From the NCBI GenBank assembly GCA_033557835.1, contig JAWQRO010000011.1, positions 28,667 through 92,666 on the forward strand: a DNA stretch of 64,000 bases, read 5' to 3'. Numbering within the stretch: position 1 is the first letter of the stretch; every line of letters begins with the position of its first letter. Positions 48,841 through 58,823 of this stretch are shown piece after piece. Made by a program: the position numbers and the translations under genes. This stretch comes from Helochares maculicollis. Lineage: Eukaryota; Arthropoda; Insecta; Coleoptera; Hydrophilidae. Under the pieces are notes generated by a model, which saw only the letters and a list, made by a program, of their open reading frames with translations, did no database searches and was not told the origin of the DNA.

Positions 48841-49544
48841 CTGAAAAATACAAAATATTTTGCTATCATTTTTATTTTACTGGAAAAGAAAAAGCGATAT
48901 CAGCTTACTTATGAGCTCGAGAAAATTAAACCTAAGCTTATTTATTAACTAATGTAGAATTTGTAATTCAGATGAAGGGAACGATTTAAATTATATTTGC
49001 CATATATATTATTTTTAACCGTTTCCATTGTATTGGATTGCCGGGAAAGTCCTGTCGCATTTTATTACCTGTCGAAACAATCTGATAAAAGGAGTCATGT
49101 GGGGTTTTATTATTTAGCGCACTTCTCGTGGGATATAAGTGGATTAGTTTTAATATCCTTCATCACTTAGTTGTAAAGGATACAGTAAATAATAGTAGCA
49201 ATGAATAAAGTCCATTCAAGATATTGCATATGGAAGCGAGTTTTACAATGGAAATAACGCATCTGTCTGTGATACGTTAAGAAGTAAAATTGTAAATGTT
49301 TTGACCTGCAAAAGAATGATTATCAAATTTTGTAGCGAAATTTCAATTCTAGAGAAATCCACACGACTAGAGCAATTGTAGAGACTCGATATCTATTATT
49401 CGAGTTCTTCCATTTACACATACCGAATACTTTTCTCTGGGATGGAAAGATTTTAGAAGCCCAGGATTTCCACAAGCTAATATATCTGAAGATGGGTCTT
49501 GGAATTTTCTTTTTCATCCACTCTTTTTCCATATCCTCGATTTG

Positions 49545-49895
49545 TGCTACTTGTGCAATTTAATCCTGACATTATTTTTGTACATAAGATGCCGGATACT
49601 AAATGATGGGTCTCCGTTCCTTGTATTGAATGTGTCAGCAGAGTTTTTAGAAATTTGTCTTGGAGCATTGTTTCTAGCCATATTCGCTTCGGACCTTTTA
49701 TTATTGATATTATGTTGGGTTCTGTGAGTATCCCTATCACTTCTCTGTTTGTTTTTTGCATCCAACTGCTATTTTTCTACCGTTCATTTTCTTTTAGCTT
49801 TGGCTCCCATACTTTGAGTATGCTCAGTTCATGCCAAGTTTTATATGCATATATGAGTACAGGCTTTGTCAGTGTTTGGTATATTTTTAGATAAC
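49545..49895 (-). pseudogene. Non-LTR retrotransposon fragment (post-reverse-transcriptase region)
   Basis: The minus strand reads LKIYQTLTKPVLIYAYKTW, matching the 'YKTLIRPVLxYGSETW' block found after the reverse-transcriptase core in many insect LINEs. After a stop and frameshift come ILTEPNIISIIKGPKRIWL (the 'EPDIVxxIKxxRLRWLGHV' block) and FLKTLL-SIQGTE (the 'KKVL-xxIEGKR' block). Order and spacing fit a LINE ORF2 C-terminus. It is interrupted and truncated. It lies directly next to a mariner remnant (49911-50150) in the same orientation, suggesting a nested or serial insertion. Confidence 0.68.
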
Positions 49896-49910
49896 AAATC
49901 GGTTAAAGAG

Positions 49911-50150
49911 TCAGTTGAATGCAGTCATTCCAACGCTTCTCTAACATTTCGATACCGATTTTATCGTTGTCCTCAAATTAGGCTTCTGTTTTAGCTAATA
50001 CATCTTAATTGGAACCGAACCTCTTCCTGAGGACTGCGAATTAATGGCTGGGAGTTATGTTTAAGGAGTACGGCGAGTGCGGAATGAATTTAAAGTGTAT
50101 TCCGTGCAATTTGGTGATGGTACTTGTGACACTTCGTATAATCTTTTTTA
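49911..50150 (-). pseudogene. Degraded mariner transposase, C-terminal third
   Basis: The minus frame reads SVTSTITKLHGIHFKFIPHS, then PYSLNITPSH, then a stop, then FAVLRKRFGSN, stop, DVLAKTEA, stop, FEDNDK and GIEMLEKRWNDCIQLT, matching the C-terminus of mauritiana/lineata-type mariner transposases. The third catalytic Asp (PSD) is replaced by His. All four blocks share one frame, so decay here is by substitution. The remainder of the element is missing; a LINE fragment begins 16 bp away. Confidence 0.72.
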
Positions 50151-53140
50151 GCCGTTCTTATTTTGATGCCTGTAATGCCACTATTTAAAAGTTGTACCTT
50201 ATAAGGCATCAGTTAGTAGTCTCAAAATGCACATAAAGCAATATTTGTCAAATAGGCATATGTCGACGTTAAAAGCCGAAGACAATGGAAAAGCATCAAT
50301 TGAAGGCGTAGTAAGACGGGAAAATAAAATGAATATGTAATATAGAAATCGAAATATTTACAACGCTTAACACGCACATAAAGTGTTATACTTTTCATAG
50401 TTGTCAGGTTCTTTGTGACACCAACGAGCGCGGTAAAGTCTTGTAGAAAATAACACGACAATAAATTGGGAAACTTGATACACATAAAAAAGGATATTCC
50501 TTAAATGCATCGTGCTTTGGCTTAATATTTCCAAAACGTAATACGATATTATTCACCCTTTCTGATTGAATGATATTTGATATCGCGCTCTAGAAAAAAC
50601 TGGCGATATAATTGTTCCTAAAGTTCAGTAAGTTCAAAACCGAGCTGGCCTGCTTGGTTATGTGCAACAGTCGCCATAAATTTTCTGTTGGTTTCGCATA
50701 AAATAATCAGTAAATATTGCGCTAATAAAGCGTCAGTTTAACTGGAAATTAATCATGGATTTTGCTTGTCGTATTTCGTGAGCTAAGCACGATCAAATTG
50801 TGTCGCATATGCATATTATGTATATTTGCAACATTTACTGAACCATAAGATTGTGCTTACGATATATTCGTGCAAGGTCAGGCCTTTAGAAGAAATTCAA
50901 CGATAAGTCGGGTGCTGTTTAAGCATAAATAATGCAATCTACGTGTAAGCGTATAAAATGCAAATCAGTTCACTCGATGGATTTCTAAACACTTCAACAA
51001 ATTTCTTTTTCGCGGAACAAAAACTATGTTACGTAAATTTTTAGGGCAAAAAATGGAATGTTAATGGAATTAATTTTCGCACGCCGGCAGCGGATTTTGA
51101 TTATGGTTAATAACCTTCACGCGTGCATATTTTTTGTTGTAGAATCGGTAAAAAATAGGTTTTATTCAATTTCCAAATATTTGATACAGTAATCACGAAA
51201 AATTGAAACAGCCGCTCAGTTTTTTGTCTTCGACTCGTTCAAACGTAGGTTGGAACTAATTTCCATTTTAAGTACGGCTTAGTGCAAGCCAACAAACGAG
51301 GCTGCATTTAATTTATTCCATTCTCGTTTATGGAAGTAACGACTCATGCTCCATTAATCTTTCTAGTGGGCAAACCGGTTCATGTCAGATAATGCATAAC
51401 TTCAGTACTTATTTCTTATCGATTTATAAATATAATTGTAGCTAAGCATAACTGCTCTTGGGTAGACATTTTCTTTGAGATTGAAGACTTTGTTAGTTTA
51501 GGTTCAAATAGAAGTTCATTTATATGAAAAGTGATAGAAAAATAAGCATTATGCAATCAATGCATCCCGTGCCTAATCACGATGTAGCATCTCGTCTAAT
51601 TAAACGATAAATTACATTTAAACAATGTAAATATGTGATGATTATTGCGAACCATGGTATTGTCTGGCTACTAAAGGAGCTGAAGATGGGATAATTGGCA
51701 ATCAATTTGTTTTATTTAACCAAGGAAAACCCGACAATACCACACTAGTACAACATTAAAATCTAATGGAAAACGCGATTGGTGTCAATTACAGCCCAGG
51801 TGCAAAAATACGTGCATTTGAACATCGGTAATTAATTTCAATGAGGCCACTACAAGGAAGTTTGCTTAGTCGTAATTATCTTTGGGTCTGTGAGTTCATG
51901 CTAACCGGCGTAATTGGCAGCCTTTATTATAAGCGAACTTTTCGAATGTAGAAAACAATGCAACAATGGTATCTGATTGGGGAGCAAGGTTTATCCATTT
52001 CAAAGTGTTTTGACAGATGCTATTTTTAAATGGAGTTTCCTACTTTTGCTGAGCAAAATAGATAGAGCCGGCGTACACTTGGCAAGTAGTCAAGATATAA
52101 ATCTAAATTAAGACGTTTCAATTGCAGTTATTTGTGGCCTGATAGTGACAAAGCAATTTTTTGGTAATGTAGTGATAATGACGTTGGTGGAGGAGCCAAT
52201 AAACTGAAAAGTGACGAGGCAAAGGTCGCGACTAGCGTTAAAAAATCTTGGGGCTATGCATCAACGTTGATTGAATTGCAGATGATAACACCAATTGATC
52301 GTTGAGTAGTTAACCTTCCCTTGGTTACTACCGATTATTCTCAGAACACCGATTGCTCTCGTGCATAACTTACCTTTGTTGTTTGATTAAATTTTCCGCA
52401 GAGTTGTGTTGAATAATTCTTGCTAATTTACGTCGCAGACATGACCAAAAAGCTATGCTATTTCTTTAGATTATTAGTGTTTGGCAGTCCAACTATCTAC
52501 TGTTTGTGTTCTGGAAATTCCGGTTTTTATTATTGATAATAATTTCTTATCCCATAACCGCAGATAAAAATTGTCTGGTTAAACTCGTTAAACGAAACCA
52601 GTTTTTATGGGTCTATAAAAAGAATTAAAACATTGAACTTTTCTCTATGTGCATATCATGGAAATGCTCACGATATCTTCACTTCGTTGTTTTGATAGTA
52701 AGCGTGAAGGTTACGCGAAGGTTAAAATGCCAACAAGTAATATATTTTTAAACATTCTTATTAGCAGCTCGTGGGTCGATTAAATTTAATACGAAATTTC
52801 CATCGGTGCATAAACAATACCCATGATTCATTTACCTCAATAAATTACGTAAATGAATACGCATATGTCGGATAACAGAAAATGCGACACCTGTCTGGAT
52901 TTTTTGATGTTAGCCTGCAAATGCACTTTTCCTAACTGTTCTAGCAAAAAATTGCACAAAGTCTTAAAAACGGATTAGAAAAAGTGTACATTTCAAATAT
53001 TTAAACTCGGATACATATTTTTGAAGTTTGTTTATGGCCTCAACATAGTTACCAGCTTGATTTGATTTTAATTTCGGTATGCGCTGCTTTATATCCCCAT
53101 AAAATAAATACTATGTAATAGTTGTTCAGCTTGAAACGTC
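50151..53140. other. Intronic DNA with no recognised gene
   Basis: Contains a CAAGGTCA site (50873-50880) and otherwise AT-rich sequence. At 52366-52388 a minus-strand GTAAGT follows AAAG but no upstream exon is visible. Confidence 0.55.
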
Positions 53141-53145
53141 TGTGA

Positions 53146-53162
53146 AGGTCATGGAAAGGTCA
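53146..53162 (+). promoter_or_regulatory. DR5 nuclear-receptor-type direct repeat
   Basis: AGGTCA, five spacer bases (TGGAA), AGGTCA. Direct repeats of this hexamer are binding sites for nuclear-receptor dimers. A third, weaker half-site is suggested by AAAGACC about 20 bp on. Confidence 0.33.
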
Positions 53163-53439
53163 TGTAATTTATAAGGCAAAGACCTTTCATTAATTTTGAT
53201 TCTTTGATTACTTCGAAAGGCAAGAAAAACAGTTGGTATCGTCTTGTTTACAATGCATTATTAGTCGTAATGTGTATAATGATTACCTTCAATTTACTAG
53301 ACGATAATTGATTAATTAGATAAAAAGTTCTAGCGCTTTAAATTCGAAATATCGATTTCAATCACCAGTAGCAGAGTATGCGTCAACAGCTTTATGCAAA
53401 TAAAAAAGTAGTAAATCATCAAATATTTCATTTAACCCT

Positions 53440-53840
53440 TGGAACGTAAACATAATTTATTAGGGAGGGGTGGAGCTAGCGACTGCCGGCGGCGGGGATG
53501 TTTACGGTGCACACTTGTAATGTGAATTGATGCACATAGGGGTCGTGAAGTTTTGGACTTACTCCCCAGAGTTCGAAGGACGAGTACCTGGCACGTATAT
53601 TGCGCATCGTCAGCGATGTGCAGCAAGGTGTAACAAAACAATTGTGTAGTGTTCCGTTTGAATGAATGCCGTTGTCAATAATAAAGTCTGCGCCATCGAG
53701 AAAGCCATCGAGTGTTCCAACTTATAATTAATTACATTCCCCGTCTGCCGCAACTTTCGTCCAGCGCCCTCGACCCGCCTAAAATGTAATTACCGGACTC
53801 CCTTCAACTTCCCGCCCTCTCTTTCCCTGGACCCCTACAA
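53440..53840. promoter_or_regulatory. GC-rich and pyrimidine-rich block
   Basis: 53460-53600 is GC-rich (GCCGGCGGCGGGGATG) and 53735-53830 is strongly C/T-rich. GCCATCGAG is repeated at 53691 and 53705. No coding exon is supported (see rejected items). Confidence 0.22.
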
Positions 53841-54609
53841 CAACCATTATATGGATCAGATAACCGAGGCAATCGAAGGCTTCATTCCGAGCATTATAAA
53901 AAATGCACAGCCATTAAAATTGATTTTCCCCGGGTGGATTGGACCGTTTGTCTTCAAGTTATACCTTTCAGGAGATTTATGTGTTTTTCATGCGCGGTGC
54001 CGTTTCAAGGTTATAAGTAACTCCGGTTTCTACTCAAAAAAACTTGTTTGAACTTGTGCAATCCATTCGCGAAATGGCCGCTGCCTCACACTATACAAGT
54101 TTAACCAGTCCAGGAAACATTTTGCGCTCGAAAGATAATTAGGATAAAGTATAATTGAAAGATTGAATTGCTCTTAACGACCGGTGGACGCAGATACGTT
54201 CACGAAAAAAAAGGAAGTACACCGGAAACGTAGCAAAATGTTGTCAACTCCAAGCAAGGCTAGTTTTATGTTCATAGTTTAATAAAGGTAGCAGCCATTT
54301 TATAATCGTTACGAATACCGTTCCGTAAGTGCCTGAAAACTAACAGCAATAAGTATGTTAATGAATACTTACTTATGTAGATAAGCGTCCTAGATTAAAG
54401 TACGTAAAAAACAAGTTCACCTATTATCCATAAACACTTGTATGTATTGCACAAGTTTGTAATGATGATAATAATAATAATGTGGTTCGCGGTGGGGGTC
54501 ACCAATCACAATCACTAACACCTATAAATAAACGGAATTCCGATGATGGACGCATTTATCCGAAATTATCCTTGGAGAAGGTTGTGTATTATGTATGTAC
54601 ATGTAAAAC

Positions 54610-54830
54610 CTGGCGCGAAACAAAGAGCACCACTATAAAGCTCTGCCGGTTTATGCAGCGCAACGTAGCGTCTGGGCGGAGAGCACAGTGCGGCTGGGCA
54701 GGGCCGCCACGGTTAGAAACACGGGGAGAAGTCGGGGCGCAGCCGCCGAGTTCCTCCGACATCTGCTCTTCTGCTCGCGGAACTTTGTATATGTCTGTGT
54801 CTGTGTGTGTGCGTATACCAAAGTTACTTT
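54610..54830 (-). promoter_or_regulatory. GC-rich CpG island; possible alternative promoter and first exon
   Basis: This is among the most CpG-rich segments of the window. On the minus strand an ATG at 54762 (context AGCAGATGTCGG) opens 51 codons starting Met-Ser-Glu-Glu-Leu and reaching CAG|GTTTTA at 54610/54609 in phase 0, the phase required by the next exon (48840). A TG/CA dinucleotide tract (54789-54812) lies just upstream. The donor is weak, so the exon model is speculative; a promoter or enhancer island is the safer reading. The 194-codon plus-strand frame (54482-55066) spans it. Confidence 0.3.
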
Positions 54831-55069
54831 CATCGCTTATTCAACCCCGATACTCTGGACTACATCTAAATACAATAAATGCGCCCCCCGGTGAAATTCT
54901 CCGGGATCGAGATATCGCAAAGTCCGGTCGCTCTCTCCTATTGATTTTAGGGTCGGAGAATCGGCATCGGCCAAATACACACATTGCTCTCGCGTTCCAT
55001 TCTACTTTCCTCCGTTTCTATCTTTCTCTTTCCACCAGTCGTGGAAGGCGGCAAATTCGCTACTGAATT

Positions 55070-57628
55070 CTTAACAATCTTATTGCGTTTACACAATTGA
55101 CTTATTTTGAGAAGGATCGCAGATCACTTCTATACGTAGCAAATTTCATGCCATTACGGCTTTTCAGAGCCGACTAACACCATTTTCTCCTTGACATTTG
55201 ACATTTCTACAATACTAAAAATCAACGGTGAGATGAGCTTTACTATTATATTGCCATTGTACAGTCCGATGAATTTTTCATGATGGCTCTAAATTCCATT
55301 ATGAAGTTTATATATCGTGAGATCAGGAGAACTTGATGGGGATTCTACGTAATCAAAGATTAGCATTTTTTAATCCATCACCGACACATCAGAGCAAGTA
55401 GCAACATATACTAATGACTACTTCCACTTTAAGCGAATTCTCGACGTGATTTTTTGATTGCGATGTTAGTTTTCTTCAATTCCATCTATTATGACAATAT
55501 CTATGTACTGTCCTTGACGAAAGTCAAAGGGGGTCGATATTTTCCGTTTTCTAGATACTCGCTAACACAGCCAGCATCAGGGTTGGTAACCGAGATATTA
55601 ATACACGGCACATATTGAAAACTACTCACTTATTGAAATCTCCCTCCGTCAGAGGTATACCAGGGGTGGTTTAATGGTCATGTCAAAGAATCGCGCTTGG
55701 ATTTCTCACTTATAGCTACTGAACTCATAAAAGATTAATTATTAAAAAAAGCACTTTGGAGAAAAGTTTATTGTTTACTCCTTACCAAATAGTAACAAAT
55801 GTACCCTAATGTAAGAGAATTTGATAAATACCATTTATGTTTATGCAACGAGTGCAGTCAAGAAACTATATCGAATTATTTCTACATGTTAAAAATCGGA
55901 AGGAAATTTAACAACGCTAAACTTTGTACTGACTAAATGGTATATACTCAAACCCGACATTTTGAAAATGAATCAATATTGACATCATCTATAACAGTGA
56001 ATTTGTAGATGATGCGTTCCTATGCGACTAAATGAAATTTTTTAATATGCTGATTTAAAAAATATTTTGCACACACAACGACGCCTTTATAAAAACTCAT
56101 AATCAAAGCTCATCTAAATCACAAGGTAATTTTTTTTAAGATTCAATTATTTTTAGTGGATCACATTTATCAGACAGAACGAGACCTCGAAATTACTTTT
56201 TTTCACCTCAAGAAAGATGATTATACATCGCAAACCAAGTCATATTTGCTATGTGAAAACTGTTGTATAAGAAATTGCAAAAATAAGACTGTAGACAATA
56301 AGCTGTTACTGATTGCATTTTATACATGTGAAATAAAAAACAAAATTTCTGTAATAAGTGGATTATTTATTAAAACCATAGCACAGTCAGAAAATGTAAT
56401 GTACTCTAAATGAGAAAAAGAAAATTGTTACGGTTAAAAGGAAAGTTATAATTAATCCGAAACAGTTACTGTCGACAAACAAATTTTAAGGCGATTCTGG
56501 CAATGAGGGTCCACAAATATCGAGGTGTTAAAAGAAAGAAAATATTATATACCAATTCCAGAACAAATAATAAATGGTAAGACTGTTTAATTTCAAAGTA
56601 AACAAATAGTAAAATTGATGTAAATGAAAGCTAGTGTTGAATTTATGTCAACTTAGACTAAAATTTAAGCAAACAGCTCCGCTTCACTTGCTTTTGTGGT
56701 TCGAATTTGTCCTGTTTTTGTGCTTTATTAAATTATAGGTGAGCTCTCACTTTTCTCTTTGTTTACTATATATCGATTATTTTTGTTTTCGTCTTTTATT
56801 AGTTCAGGCCATTTGCATGTTAAGAAAAATGCGATTCTTGTAATGATTCAGTATTTTAAGTGTAGACAAGGTGGTTCTTAGAAAAACCGAATAATCGCGT
56901 GATTTTTAATATTTACCGTGCATTACCATCTCGGTACTTAATATAATAATTTTTGGCATTGTGCGAGCAGGTTAGCTAAAAAATCCGAATTGCATTAATG
57001 AAATTTGACGAATGCTAGGATAGTAAAAGTTAAGAGCTCTGCTAACTTATGGCTTAAATTGTATGTAAAAAAGTGATAGCTAAGCAGAATTCAAAACTAG
57101 GTAAATTACTGCTTTAAACACAGGCTTTCGATTGATATTGTTCGCACAGACACCAGAAACATTTAACAACGTTTTCATAAACAGCTCGTTTTAAATTGCC
57201 TACCATTTTACATTTTGAAAATACTTCTAAGACTTCACACACATTTAAGTTTGCCAAAAAATGGCTACCTGCATGTTGCGATTGAAATTGTCTGCTGTAA
57301 AACAATATCATCGTAAAGATGGTTAATTGATATATTATTTATAATATTGAAATATTTCCTATTTTGAATAGGCATTATACATCTTTTTTCCAGTTACAAT
57401 TTCGAGTTTTGAGCCGAATAAGCGCCATTTACGAGAGCTTTTAAGTTTCACCTTTAATTTAACGATTGTTTCTAAAAGTATGGGGAGATTTTCTTGATAA
57501 TCAAAGTCAAGCTACAGGCTAGTCATTTTTTTCATATTTAAAGATTGTAAATTTTGAAGAACAATCACAATAAAAAAAGGTACAACCGTGGATTAGATTC
57601 GACTTTAATGAGAGAATAAGCAATACTA
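55070..57628. other. Intronic DNA with no recognised gene
   Basis: 55190-55700 has less AT-rich, possibly once-coding character on the minus strand (for example GQYIDIVIIDGIEEN near 55500) but no family could be assigned. The rest is AT-rich and featureless. Confidence 0.45.
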
Positions 57629-58821
57629 AGTTGTCTAATAAGTTTTGCGGTTCAATAAGTAAAACAATTTTATGGTTTGAAATTCACTTTATATTTCAGT
57701 ATAGTCTCCCTGAACATCAATACACTTGTTCCAATGAGATTACAGTTTATGAATTCCATTCCAGAAGTGAGAATTTATGAGGGCTGCAAAATTCGCTTAT
57801 AAATCTGTTATGACCTCATCATTTAATGAAAACCACTTTCCACGCAAGCATTTTTTTAGGTCTAGAAACAGATATAAGGCATTAAGGGCAAAATCTAGTG
57901 AATACGATTGAATGCTTCAACAATTCGAACTATAATTAATGGATATTATCCATTATCAACATGCTCTTGTGACAAGGTGGAACGTCCTGACGAAAAAAGA
58001 TGACGTCTTATGCAAATCGTGTCTTATTTTTCCTTCACCTGGTCTAAGAGGACACGATAATATTCAAAATTTATTGTTTTACCCGTTTGCAAGTAATCCA
58101 CAAACAACATTCCTTTCGGTTTCCAAAAAAAACTGATTCTAACACCTTCTGGACACGGATTCGGAGTCGAAGAACCAGGTTCACACCATTCTTGAGCCTC
58201 TTGCTTTGAATCAGTATCATGGTGATGGACCCAAGTCACAGCCATAGTGATGACTCGACGCACAAAATCTACTTTATCTTTTCGAAAACGCACTAAATGT
58301 TGCTGAGAAAGTCACATTCGAATGTGTTTTTGATTGTTAGCGAATGCGGCACCTTATAAGATGCCAATGGCTTTCACTCACTCTCTTTCAGTCAGACGAT
58401 TTTTCAGTACAAAATCCTGCATTTTTCTACGATTTCCGGTGATGTTATTTTTGCTCGTCCTTGACGTAAATCGTGTTCAAGGCTTGTACGACCACGTTTA
58501 AATTCAGCAACTCATCTTTCTACTGTACTAAATGAAGGCAAAAAGTCCTTACACAGTTTCAATATTCGTTCATCAATTTCCATTGCTTTTAAACCTTCTA
58601 AATATAAAAATTCAATCACTGCACGATAGTTAATTTTTCCATTGTAAAAAAATACTATAGCACGGCGATACTAAATGGCTTGTAAACAAAGAATGGATTG
58701 GCAGATTAAAAATAAAAGACACATACGAAGACACATATGAAGAGTGTAACACCATAACAAAAAAAAAATTAGCCTAGTAGCAATGCCCTTTCTTATAAAT
58801 TCGAAAACTTTATGAGCACCC
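57629..58821 (-). mobile_element. Mariner element, about 1.19 kb, both ends present
   Basis: The element is flanked by TA at 57627-57628 and 58822-58823, as expected for mariner insertion. The left end reads AGTTGTCTAATAAGTTTTGC (57629 onward) and the right end is a diverged inverted copy (CGAAAACTTTATGAGCACC, 58802-58820). The length is typical of mariner. The right terminal repeat is more decayed than the left. It contains the transposase remnant at 57689-58642. Confidence 0.82.
57689..58642 (-). pseudogene. Inactive mariner transposase (lineata/mauritiana type)
   Basis: From an ATG at 58642 the minus strand gives MEK, then VIEFLYLEGLKAMEIDERIL (first helix-turn-helix), VAEFKRGRTSLEHDLRQGRA, VRRVITMAVTWVHHHDTDSK, VFFGNRKE-like and WKPKGMLFVDYLQTGKTINF (in another frame), RQDVPPCHKSM, YSLDFALNALYLFLDLKK, LRGKWFSLNDEV and NKCIDVQGDYTEI before a stop at 57689. 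Several frameshifts and stops separate these. The first catalytic Asp (MDETW) is Ala (codon 58240-58242) and the third (PSD) is Ala; only the second (RQD) remains. It is clearly non-functional. Length without indels matches the family's roughly 340 residues. Confidence 0.85.
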
Positions 58822-58823
58822 TA

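Noticed and set aside
53432..53641. Minus-strand frame containing LLHIADDAQYTCQV, resembling the Ig-domain 'DDAxYxCQV' motif
   Set aside because: No acceptor AG lies between the upstream in-frame stop and this motif, no other Ig strands are present, and the following sequence is not Ig-like.
54482..55066. 194-codon plus-strand frame, the longest uninterrupted one in the window outside the large exon
   Set aside because: No recognisable domain, irregular composition changing with local GC content, no Kozak or splice support; long frames are expected in CpG-rich DNA where stops are rare.
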